From: Davidsoniella eucalypti
Taxonomy: Eukaryota; Ascomycota; Sordariomycetes; Microascales; Ceratocystidaceae
NCBI GenBank assembly: GCA_004009845.1
Contig: RMBW01000008.1
Location: 310,001 to 374,000 of the forward strand
Direction: 5' to 3'
Length of the DNA stretch: 64,000 nucleotides
The translations under genes were made by a program, and so were the position numbers. The notes beneath the pieces were generated by a model. That model was not told where the DNA came from. It did not search any database and was given only the letters and a program-made list of their open reading frames with translations. Below, one piece after another: positions 49,113 through 60,300 of this stretch (position 1 is its first letter; every line of letters starts with the position of its first letter).

Positions 49113-51527
49113 TCGAGAGTAAGATTCATCTGACGTTGTTTGACTTCTCTCCTTTGTTCTTCATGGGGGAAACGCATCAATGTATGTTTCCCACAGAGGA
49201 ACCAAAAAAATTATGGCGGTTTGGCGGAGGTGTTTGTTTTGTTGGCCTTGTAACAAATTCCCTATATTTCCCACCTTCTTTTCAAAAAAAAAAAATTCAA
49301 CATGATTGTTTTTGTTGATATCCTGCAATGATCTTTTCTGGTAGGTTTTATACTTTTTTTTTTTTCTTCTTATATATTTTTCTCATTATTGGCATGATTA
49401 TCATATCTATCTGACCAGCTTTTTTTTTATTACTTCTATTTCTTTATTTTCTACGAATATTGCGGAGCGAGAGGCTGTGGTGGTTGTTTATTATTTCTAC
49501 ATATCAATCTAGGGAGAAATAAGGGATATCATTTTTTCTTCTTGTTTTATACTTTCTCTCTATCGACGTGACGAAAGTATTATATTATTCATCTTTCTGT
49601 ATCATGACTTTGATCTTTTTTTTTTCACTCAACTAGTTAGACTTGATTTTTTATTTTCAGCGAATTTTTATTTTTTCTTTTACTTTCTACAATATATATT
49701 CTTTTCACATTTAACTTGATATCTCGTACTCGTACTAGTGAATTTTTTTTTTTGTCTATGATTATCATAGCGCTTTGACTTTCCGTCAAATATCACATGT
49801 AACGTTCGCATGCGTAAAGCCACGATGGGATAGCAATAAACTGTATATCCGTCATGACCTCCTAATTCTTATATACGATGATTGTCAAGTCTAATTTGTC
49901 CATGCTATTTTACTATGGTTCATGATACACCGGTGGATTAAGAAATACATGTCGTGATAAGTATCTTTCAGGTGATCATCAACCCAAGATAGGAAAAGTG
50001 TTCGTACAAGACGTGATAAGGTTCACGTGGTACTCAAAATCGGTCATATATATATCCATTCTTTGTAGAATTTGAATTTTATCCGTTATGTATTATTATG
50101 ATTCTACCCGTCTCATCTCTAGAGAACTAATTGAACATCAAGACAAAAGAAAAAAAGAAAGTCTATTCGTGCTATTTCATTTATTCGTCTTTTTTAACCC
50201 GCTCTAGAGTAACATGAAATATCACCCAACTCACATGACAAACAATCCAACCCGTTTCGAAGGAAGAGCTACAGATGACCTAGCGTCGTGATATTGAAAA
50301 TCGAATACATGACCTACAGCGCTTATCTTGGTTCTTCATCGACACTGTTGTGGCTACACATCGTCTTTTTCAGCCGTTTCATTCTACGACACATGAAAAT
50401 GGAAAAATAATTGAAGTGTGAAAGGAAAAGAAGGATGGCATGTTTGTTATAGCAGCAAATTGGTATCAATGGATTGTTACAGTGGCAATAAAAATTAGAG
50501 ACGCAAGAATGATATGTTGTGGGATGAACAGAATAAGCAGCTTAAGAGAAATGATGTTGATGAGAAAAAATATGACATGTCAATAGAATAGAAAGTAGTA
50601 GAAAAAATAAAGCAGATAATTGCCACCCCAAAGAGAAAAAAAACAGCAAGCAAACCGAAAAACGCCAAGTGTAAAGCGACAAGATAAAAAAGAAAAAAAC
50701 AAAGCCCCGAAACACGCAAAACATCAAACCAGAAACATGTGTGAAGCAACAAAACTATAAGAGGCAAAAAAGACTCCTGGTTTTCTTCCCTTCCGATCGC
50801 CTGAAGCCGGAGGGAATAAAACAAGAACACAGCCGCATTTTCCCACATATTTGCTTCGATATAGACAAGCCTCTTGAAAAGGAGGTCACTGTAAAAACAG
50901 TGCTATTCTAGTTCGCCAAATGTATAAGAAAATAAGCCGCTGCGCCGCCTTTAACCCGAAACAACAAAGATAACAGATATGTGTTAGCCATGTGCCAGTG
51001 AAGGCGATGAAGCTAACAGAGGAAACCTAATAAAGTACAGCTCTTTTCCTCCGTCTAATTGCGTGCGCTTTTGTCTCAAGAGGGGAAAAAGGCCATCGGA
51101 ATAACAAAAAAATACACCAAGAAATAAATGTATCCCGGGATAAAAGCAGAGATAGTAAAATAAATAGAAAACGCCAGTGAAATGTGCCCCGCCGAGATAT
51201 ACGCCTCTCTTCCAAGGTCAAGTGATGAATGATATCACCTGGCCAGAAGCAGATATAGATGAATAAAATAGAATAGAAAACCAGCAAAAAGGACGCAATA
51301 GAGGAAATGGGTATGAGATAACGAATAATGCGATCCGACAGTAGTGAAGTGATGTGAATAGTATAAATGATGAAAACAAGCAGATAGTACGGCCGTTAGC
51401 GTGAGTGTATAAGATGAGAGAAGAGCGGCCTGCGACCGGACAGTTATTAGGAGCAGGGGGGATGATGAGGTTGATCCAGTCGCTTTGGGAAGTGCCGAGG
51501 CGGTTTTTCTTTTTTGAGATTCAAAGT
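49113..51527. other. 2.4-kb convergent 3' intergenic, T-rich then A-rich
   Basis: No gene is supported. The left half is strongly T-rich (many T8-T12 runs) and the right half A-rich on the plus strand, so both converging transcripts would run into T-rich 3' DNA. The longest frames (50495-50848, minus) are hydrophobic by-products of this composition. Confidence 0.65.
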
Positions 51528-53561
51528 CTAGTCGCTGTTGCTGGCGCCATCATCTGACACAGGCGGCGTCGGCGACTGGATTGAACTGCCGGCATATACG
51601 GGCGCCCATACTTGGTAGTGCAGGGTGGCAACGTGAGCAATCTTAGTGGCCATGAGCGCGATACCTGCAGTCTCGATCTGCAGTGGCGACGAAGTGACGC
51701 CGCGAGAAGGCGTGTAAGGCCGGCCGGCAGTGCCATTGGTGAAAAGGTGCCACGCCTTCATGCCACGGAAGTCGCGCAGGCGGGGCATGATCTCCCACGA
51801 AAGATGCTGGAAGATGTGCATTTGCGCATGGATGGCAATTTCGGTGGTCATGGTTGCCATGCTCTGCTTGAAGAGGGTCTCGATTTCGGCGACCTTATCC
51901 AGGGACGCAGAGGTGTTGCGGACGACCTGCAGAGCCCACATGGGGGCGACGGCGTCCCAGCGGGAGGCGCCATTTCTTTGCGAGGACGACGATGGCACCG
52001 TTCTGAGAAGGTCTACAAGAGACTGGTACACGGCATCGCGTGCCTCCTTGGCGGTCTGGCGCGGCGCCGAGAAGATGAGTGACGAGCGAGGCGAGTTGCG
52101 GGGAGACGACTCGGCAGAGCCGTTGGCGCTAAGAGTCACCGAGGCAGGGCGCGAGATAGGAGGAGAGTTGAAGTTAAAGTCGACATCCATAGCTTCCGAC
52201 AGGTACGAAGGAACATCAGCCGGCTGGATCTTGGGTGAAATCTTGACCAGCTCATCATATTGACGCATGGCAATGAACAGAGCAGTCATCTCAGTTACCT
52301 CATCGCGCAACTTGTGAATACGCTCCTCATCGTGCATGAAGGTTGGTGGGATAGAAGTGAAGGTCACGTGAGTAGACGAACTAGAGGTTGAATGGTGGTG
52401 GTGGTGATGGTGGTGGCTTGAAGGGGCAGGGAAACGGTAGGCAAAGACAATAGGCATAGTCATCTGAGCCATGGCGATACCCAAGATAGCCAGATCGCCT
52501 AGTGCGCGGATATGTGAAGCATTGGCCTCGGTAGCCGTCTTTACAAAGCCATTGGTGTAGCTGCGTACGCCGTTGAACCAGTTACAGGCCGGGGCCACAT
52601 CTAGTCGCTCGGAAATGATCTTCTTTTCGAAATATCTTTTCTCAAACTTGACAGTGTCCTCGATCAATGAGGGACGCAGGCAGCGGATCTGGTGGTTGGC
52701 AACGTCTAGCTTCATAGCCTCCAGCACACACAGTAGGTCACGCAGGCCCTTGACTAGCATCTTGATGTCGTTCTCGCGGTTGCCTTTGCTCAGCATGTTG
52801 TACATGTCGTCGACCCAGTCGTCTCTCATAGGGGCGCAGTGGGACTTGAGCAGGGTAGCTAGCCATGAAGCCAGCTTTTCTAGGTCAGCAACGCCGTGGT
52901 CGAACTGCTGCATCAGCAGGTCTAGGTTGAAGCACTCGTCCAGTGACGGGCGATCTCTGCTGGGGACCAGGGTCTGGATGATCTCCTTGACGGCCTTGAG
53001 AAGGTTGGGAAGGCACCAGTTGTTTGAGTGGCCGTACTTCTTCTTGAAGGAATCACGGTTGACGAGGAACAGGCTGAGTTGCTCTTCCAGCAGAAGCCAG
53101 AACTGCTCGGCACGCTGGTTCTTCTTGCGGCCCTTGTCGCCGTCCATGTTGGGGCGGAAGTGCAGCTCAGGGTCGAAGTTGATGTCATGGCGGAGGCGTG
53201 AGTTGAGCACGATGCGGTTGACGTCGAGCTCTATGAGCGTGTTTCTAGTGACGGGCGGCTCCAGGCTGGATTCGGCAGCCGACGTAGCCGAGGACGAAGA
53301 CAAGGAGTGCTTGGAGGAACCCTTGGTGGAGTTTGCTCTGGAGATGGCGGGTGTGCTGGACTGTGACGATGAGGACGAGGACGAGGCGGACGAAGAGGCC
53401 TTGGCGACCGAGGCAGAGAGCGGAGTATCGAAATGGCGCGGGTCCTGCTTCTTGTGTGCGGGAAAGGAGCTGGTCTGGCTGGCAACGGAAGCCGGGACTT
53501 CAGGGCCCTTGCCCTTGGTGTTGTTTTCCATGCCGCCACCGGCGCCTTCTTCGGAAGCCAT
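51528..53561 (-). CDS. Tcp11/SOK1 family protein
   Basis: Single exon, 677 residues. Residues 1-100 are a disordered Ser-rich leader. From about residue 105 the Tcp11 domain begins (TRNTLIELDVNRIVLNSRLR, FDPELHFRPN) and runs to about 640 with helices such as LLMQQFDHGVADLEKLASWL, IEDTVKFEKRYFEKK and VRSYTNGFVK. The family includes yeast SOK1, a high-copy suppressor of protein kinase A loss, and mouse Tcp11, linked to cAMP signalling. A tract of eight His (383-390) and a Ser/Pro-rich insertion at about 475-520 interrupt the domain. The start at 53561 follows a long GTT-rich leader. The opposite strand has a 340-codon shadow frame. A cAMP/PKA link is inferred from the family only. Confidence 0.92.
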   Translation of the reverse strand: MASEEGAGGGMENNTKGKGPEVPASVASQTSSFPAHKKQDPRHFDTPLSASVAKASSSASSSSSSSQSSTPAISRANSTKGSSKHSLSSSSATSAAESSLEPPVTRNTLIELDVNRIVLNSRLRHDINFDPELHFRPNMDGDKGRKKNQRAEQFWLLLEEQLSLFLVNRDSFKKKYGHSNNWCLPNLLKAVKEIIQTLVPSRDRPSLDECFNLDLLMQQFDHGVADLEKLASWLATLLKSHCAPMRDDWVDDMYNMLSKGNRENDIKMLVKGLRDLLCVLEAMKLDVANHQIRCLRPSLIEDTVKFEKRYFEKKIISERLDVAPACNWFNGVRSYTNGFVKTATEANASHIRALGDLAILGIAMAQMTMPIVFAYRFPAPSSHHHHHHHHSTSSSSTHVTFTSIPPTFMHDEERIHKLRDEVTEMTALFIAMRQYDELVKISPKIQPADVPSYLSEAMDVDFNFNSPPISRPASVTLSANGSAESSPRNSPRSSLIFSAPRQTAKEARDAVYQSLVDLLRTVPSSSSQRNGASRWDAVAPMWALQVVRNTSASLDKVAEIETLFKQSMATMTTEIAIHAQMHIFQHLSWEIMPRLRDFRGMKAWHLFTNGTAGRPYTPSRGVTSSPLQIETAGIALMATKIAHVATLHYQVWAPVYAGSSIQSPTPPVSDDGASNSD

Positions 53562-54893
53562 TATTTTTGGGTTGATGGTTGGTAAGAGGCGGTGATATGT
53601 GTTGTTTTTGAGGATGTTGTTGTTATTGTTGTTGTTGATACTGGCGATAGATGGCGATAGTCGGTGCTGATTGGGCGCGGCGATGAATTAGGTTGTTGCA
53701 GAAAGAGGAGCAAGCTAAGAAGACGGCGGGGATAGAGAAGAACTGCTGACGGGTGTTAGTCGGGTTCTTGCTTTCTTTCTCTCTTTCTCTTGTCTAGAGT
53801 CTAGGTGGCGTAGTTGCAAAAGTGCGGGTTGCAGAAGCGTGGAAGTGAGTATGGACAAAAGGAGTTAAAACGAGAGGAAAGGGAAAAAACCCCAAATTAA
53901 ATGAAGGGCGCATCCAGGCCAGTTATAAAACGGACGGTCCGTATTGTACTGGAAGTGCTAATGCTGATACTAGTAGGCTTTCTTGTAAAGGGCGGGTGTG
54001 TATGGAAAGAGAAAAGGATGATATTAAGCACCAAGTCACAACGCAGGGCCCGTGACAAGGGAAGGAAGGCACCCCCCAGCTGGCTGGGGCAGTGGGTGGA
54101 CTGGAACTGCAACTGCAACTGCAAACTGTCGCCTGGACCTGGCCCTGGCCCTGGAAATAGATTGGGGGATATGAGGAAGGGGAGTGTGATAAGTATGCTA
54201 GGCGGGTGTGAGGGATCGTAGTGTGGCCTGGTCTGTCTGCATCCCATTACGTGCTGCAAGAAGAAGAGAAAGCCAGATCAAAAGAGCTGTGCAAGACGAG
54301 CAGACATTCGTTCTGCGTCAAGCTACAGATTGCTGCACCAAGCCAGACAGAAAATCCAAGGCACACATTGACTGATGCCGCAGAGGCAGTGTTGGGAACA
54401 CGGCTCTCCCCAGTTGGCTTCTCTGCAGCTTGAGAAGAAGGGCGGAGAGAGCAAAGGGGAGAGGGTGGCCGAGCGCTGTAGCAGGATGATAGGCGACGGA
54501 ATAGAGGGAGACTTACATAGCAAAAAGAATATCTCGAAAGAGTCGGAATAAGGAGCGTGTGAGAAGGGAAAAAAATTGTTGTCAACAAAACAGAGCGAGC
54601 AAAGTGATCCCGGAATGCGGAGGCTTCGTAATGCGGGTGGGCGGTGCGGGCTTTATAATGTTGTCAAGACTACTAAGTTTACCAAGGCGGGGGCAAGATA
54701 CGTTAGAACAACTACGAATGCAACTTCAAAGGAATACAGAAGAAGAAAAGCCCTCTCTCTATCTCTGGCTTCTTTGCTGCTCTAGTCGCTTTGCCAGCCC
54801 GTCGAATATTGGAGGGAGAGCCTAAAAGCCCATCCCAGAGGAATCGCCCATCGCTTCTGATAATAGTAAAATAGTGACAGTAGTATTAGCTAG

Positions 54894-54916
54894 GTCTCAT
54901 GGGGTCCCCTAGAGAC
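54894..54916. repeat. 23-bp interrupted palindrome
   Basis: GTCTC-AT-GGGG-T-CCCC-TA-GAGAC: the outer 5-mers and inner 4-mers are perfect inverted repeats separated by mismatched AT/TA pairs. The even layout resembles a site for a dimeric regulator. No function is known. Confidence 0.7.
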
Positions 54917-55152
54917 ATTCTTTCTAGCACTAACAAGTAGTCGGCTTAGCCAATGTTCTAGCTGGGGCAAAAAGAAAATTAGTTGGAAGTATGTAACAAG
55001 AAAAATAAATAATAAATAAATAATAGCCACCTTGAAGTTTTAGACACAATAAAATGGCACAATAAATTTCAGGCTAGCATAAATGGACCCTTAGCACTAT
55101 TCAGGCCAAGATCAGGGACCGGCCGAGTTGACTGTGTATGTACTAGCACTAC

Positions 55153-55178
55153 AACTTGGCACTATAACTTGGCACTAT
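55153..55178. repeat. Two tandem copies of a 13-bp unit
   Basis: AACTTGGCACTAT occurs at 55153-55165 and 55166-55178 without mismatch, flanked by partial copies (TAGCACTAC, AACTAGC). A slippage-type repeat in non-coding DNA. Confidence 0.8.
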
Positions 55179-56676
55179 AACTAGCCCACACAACTAGCAG
55201 TATCGTTACCCTGCTATAACTAGCCTCTAATAAACACCGCCAGCGGCCACTTCGACGTATTCGAGCTTTGTTTGTCTTTGTCGGATAGGCTTTTGCCTCA
55301 TGATCCGTCCAACAAGCAACCTTTTTGTACCCTTTCTAGCTGCCCTTCGTTCACGGGCCACTAGAGTTATGTACAGATACAAGCCGCTTGCCTCTCCCAT
55401 TCTGCTCCGTCTTCGCCTCCGGACTTGCCCTTTTCTTTTTTTTCTTTGTTTGCTTGCTTGCATGATACCAGAACAGAACCCGATGCTCTCAGGCTCTTAG
55501 GGCCCCAAATCCCCAAACAGCTTGCGCCATGATTCTGAGGACACTGCTTTCCTCGCTATGCAAAGGAAAAGAAAAGAATAGAAAATGATCGCCCTCTGAT
55601 CGCCACTTCTGCGATGTTTGATGATCTGTCGTCTGGTCTGGTCTTTCTTTCTGTGCTCTCTTCCTAGCCTTAATCTTCACCGTATACTGCCCCCAAGTTC
55701 AAAAATACAATATGCCTCCGACTCTTCTTTCTCCTCTCCGCCTCCGCCCCATCATCTTTTCCTTTCCACCTCCTTCGTCGCCGCCATTCGCCGCTTTCGA
55801 ACAATTACAAACACTTGTCACTACACCTAGTTTGAGATGTTCATGGGGCTATTTTCTTGGTCCTGTCCGGGTTGCTGGCGTGGATGATACAGTCGTAAAC
55901 TGCCGAGGCAGCAAATAGATAGATCTATGTGCAGTTGTATATAAATAATTACTGGGCAGCAACATGTCATACATATTATACAATGGGAGGTGGCGGCTAC
56001 AAAACAAGCAAAGACTTGTCACAGAGTCAGAGTCGTAGAGTCACACGCCCAGTTCTTAACTTCAACATTGGCCTGTTATTCGAATACCTGACACGGAACG
56101 GCAGAGGGAAGCCGTACTATTGTTGCCATCTAGCAGTTCCATCATAACTCCTATGCATCGTATACTTTGGTATATTGGTACATTAGCTGTGTTATTGTAT
56201 ACATCACTTCTCCCTTTGCTGCATATCAAGCGAGGATATAATAGTTCCCTCTACCACATTATGCAGGTTTCCCTTGACTTGGATTATCTGTATCTCTTTC
56301 AAGTCAGAAGGAAAAAAAAAGAAGACAAAAAGGCATTCTAATCCCCCGTTCTATGCAAGGTTTCTTGTACAGGTCAGCTGCAAGCCATGAATGTATACAG
56401 GACATCGCACATTTCAATTTACCATATGCATCGAAATTTGAAGGCTGTAGCTGTAGCTGCATCTCGATATGCAGGGCCAGACCCAAAAACACACGAGATA
56501 CTTTGACCCTTCTTTGCCCAACGTTGCCTGTAGCCAACGGCGAGTATGTTCCCATTGTTCGTGTTTTGTGTTTTATAATTGTACTGTGTGGCTCCGTATC
56601 ACTACATGTATATCACATCGCGTAAAGCAAAGCAAACACTGGAAGAAGCAAGTGGCGGCAGATTTGCTTGCCAATG

Positions 56677-56702
56677 TTTTTTTTTTTTTTTTTTTTTTTT
56701 TT
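56677..56702. repeat. Run of 26 T
   Basis: Uninterrupted poly-T of 26 bases, the longest homopolymer in the window. It could be a microsatellite or the reverse of a poly(A) tail. Length may be affected by sequencing error. Confidence 0.9.
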
Positions 56703-57343
56703 CCAAGGAGTGTTCGTCTTCCTTGATCTTACGACCTACCGGTTATTATGTGATCTGATCTGACTTGACGGCGTAATCATATTATGCTATGTTGAATTTC
56801 CCATCCCCCTTAACCAATATGGAAGTTCATAAAACCTAGCTTCTTTTTTTTTTCCTTCTTGTTTTAAAATAGTGGTTGACCACAGTGGCTTCTGCCGCTT
56901 TTTTTGGTGGGTTTCCAATAATAGGCCGCGCCAATATTGGCAATCTGCCCTGTCCCATGAGCCCAAACATCGGAAAAAGTGAGCAAATAATTGAGGAAAA
57001 AAGGGCCATCGTCTTCAGGCTTTGGGGGACGTTGTTTCCCTCTTTAGTCAGCCGCCGTAATTCAGCGATATTGTCCGTTATGCATGTGGCGGCGTTTCTG
57101 TGGCTGAAGAGAAGGAGCAAATATTGTCGTTTTTTCTTTCTTGGTTTTGACGTTAGTCCTTTTAGCGGTTGTAGTAGCTGTAAATCAAAAAAAAAATTGG
57201 TAGTCGTATTTGCGCATTCCCCGAAAAGACGCCGCATTCCCTATAACGACAGACCGAACGAAGGCGAAACTCAAATATTTAGCAAAAAAAAAAAACAACC
57301 GAGAAAAAATATATAGCCAAGTGGGAAACTAAAAGCACGGATT

Positions 57344-57367
57344 AAAAAAAAAAAAAAAAAAAAAAAA
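57344..57367. repeat. Run of 24 A
   Basis: Uninterrupted poly-A of 24 bases lying about 30 bp after the stop of a 146-codon open frame. With the T26 run it brackets about 640 bp. I found no target-site duplication around it. Confidence 0.9.
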
Positions 57368-60300
57368 GCCCTCCATTCCAGACACTATTTCAAACTCTAA
57401 ACTCCAGAGCTACTTCAGAGGCGTTTGTTCTCTATATCATCTTTTTGACGCTCTGTATGCAACTGTCGAACCACTATATCAACCTATGTAATGTATATCA
57501 ACACAGTATACATATATACATAGCTGTACTGCTAGTTAGTTTCTTCCGCTAGTACATATCATAAGCACATGTGACCACCGAACCAGAGCCAGCAATTCAT
57601 TCATCTTACTGTTCATAATCTATTACTCGCCTATTTCATAATCGTATGTCAAAGAAACGGAATAATTGCATCTAGCTCTCACGTAATATCTCTCAACTGT
57701 AACACTGCAGTCCACAGCTCACTCTCAGGTCTCAGGTCTCATTATAAGCCGTGGGAGCAGTTTTTTTTTTCTCACCACCATCATCACCATGATGTGATGA
57801 CACTTGTAGCATCATTGATCGACATGATACCAGATCGGTGATCCAATAATCAGACAGTCCTATAGTCATTGAACAGTCTTTGTCATTCGATCAGTATTGT
57901 ATTGCCTCTGGCGCACACACAAGTCTCTCCAACTTCTTATAGATGGCCAATCGTCGTTTATTTCTTTTCTTTGGCGCTTCTTTGCCGTAATGCAGATAAG
58001 ATGTTTGCCATATTGCCCCAATGAGTTATTAGCTGTGCATATGCCAATGATGAGCAAATTTGGAATAGGTCGTCTCATTATCACTACATAATTCACGTCA
58101 TCTTTGTCAATTCCATTGGGAGGAAAAAGAAGCCGCATATTTATCCAATCAAAACTCATACGCTTAAATTGCCCCACAAAATTCTTCTTTTTGTCAAAGG
58201 AAGTGCCTAATGGATTAAATAAAATGAACATTGTTTTATTTGGTTCTTCTAGAAGGACTAGGAACAAATTACAACCACCGCATATAGGTTTTGTTCGTAC
58301 ACCAATTAACTTTTCTTAAATGCACATTGAACTTGATGCACTAGTTTTTGATATTGCATTCTGCTACTATTCATTGTACGAGGTAATCATGCACCGTTTT
58401 CATGACGATAAAAAATATAAATAAACCGCTAGTACTTTTGCAGACTTGTGCATATACAAAAGAAAGCAATCAATATTTCACCAGCATGCGGTACTGAGTA
58501 CAGCTGAACTTCGGCTAATACGACGCAGAGTGGAAAGTCCCCATTACATTTTCTGTTAGCTTGATTATCCCGAAGAGTGGCGTTTTTGGGGGGGGTTTTC
58601 CAATTCCAATTTCTTTTCTTTTCTTTTTTTTGGTGGTAGCCCCGAGGAATGCCTCTAGAAGGCGATTGTTTGAGTCTCAAAAAGGAAGGGTATTACACCA
58701 GAAGCACAAATATACATCAATATCCCGCCTCTTTGATATTATTTATCTCTCTCGCACTTCAGATCAGGGAAAGATACGAAAATCGCCACTCGGGCATAGA
58801 GTCTGCTGCAGGCCACTCTGTGCCGATGTAAGGCCATCATAGCAAAGTAAGAAACAAGGTAAGCAAAGCGCATAAAGCTTCTATCTTTAAACTTCTTGAC
58901 TGTCGGGTGATTGTCTACAATACCTAGGGGGCTATAAGCATCATATATTATAGTGGTAGTTACCTTTATGACGCAAAAATGTGTTCTTTGTAACACATGA
59001 GTGGAGTTAGTGACAAAAAGTTACTTTCCAACCGAAAACCTATATTTGTAACAGGGTTATTGTATTGGGTAACCCTAGTGTTTGTCATAGCGGCCTGTGA
59101 TCTACCTTCAAACATATTTTTACCCCTATTGCTTCGCTTCTATTACCATTTGTCTAGGCTATCGATATTCTTTCTCGATGGGGCCAGTATTAAATAGGAT
59201 AGATGTGAAAAATCCATATTTATCTCTCTACTCTATATCTCGAGCATGCCGATTCATACCGTTTCATTAATGGAAGATACACTCGTCTCGGTTCCTTTCT
59301 TTTTATACGTCAGTTGCCCAAAAAAACAACAACTTGTATCTGACAATCCTGTTCCGCATAATTAATCATGAGGAAGCTTAGATCGAAGGGGTGAGAGATG
59401 ATACGCAAGTTCTTTTTTACCACAAATAGAAAATCTCTAGTTGCCCTTGACCAAACTTTGATTGTTTGTCGGGTTGTTTGCGATTCCATTAGTCTCGCGC
59501 TTACTATGAGTTGTTTTTTTTTGTCAACGCATATGGTGCCAGTCCAACTGTGTATTACTCTCGTTATCTTGGCTATCTCTGGTGCTGGATTAGTACGGGT
59601 TGCAGTGGCTTCCTTGGTGCTGAACTAGAGGTGCAAACTAGCCATAATAGGAGTCATAGAGCTTACAGCGCATCCCTAGATATGACCCATCTCACGTATA
59701 TTTGAACCGGTCGACACTTGTTTTTCATGTATCGTGGCTAGATGTGCCGTAAGAGAATGCCTAGTGCCAAAAGAGAGGGGTGGATTTTCATGGGTTGTCA
59801 AAGGTTCGTTTGATCGATGGGGAAAATGCCCGAAATGAAACTTGAAAACTCGACCACTGAGTGTCGAGGAGAATGCTTTGCAGAGAACCGTCGGAACGGC
59901 GACGTGCATATACATGTACATAACATGCTATATCTCATACATGTGCACTATTTTCTGCAGGCAGGCCGATACCGATTTATATATGGTGCTCAGCATGGCT
60001 GCCAGTATTGACGTGGATATTGTCTGACATGTGTAAATACACGACAGACATCTATACTTGAGATCAATCAGAGCACTGGGTCTTTCCAGTCAAGACGATA
60101 TCTGAAAACAATATATCCGGCCGAGAAAAAGAAAAACCTTGTTCCGAAGACATGGAAGAGCCACCGTGAGTGAATATAGGCAGTGAGGTAACGAGCCATA
60201 CTTACTGTACGGCAGGCATATTAGTGTAATGTAATAGCGCGCGCCAGGCCTTGTCACTACTGAACGTTGAGTGCGTCTGGAGTCTGATTACTCAGTGTTC

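Noticed and set aside
50495..50848. Hydrophobic 117-codon minus-strand frame
   Set aside because: Explained by the A-rich plus strand in the 3' intergenic region; no domain or start context.
52573..53595. 340-codon open frame on the plus strand
   Set aside because: It is the antisense shadow of the Tcp11/SOK1 gene; the minus strand has clear family motifs and this frame has only Ser/Arg-rich by-product sequence.
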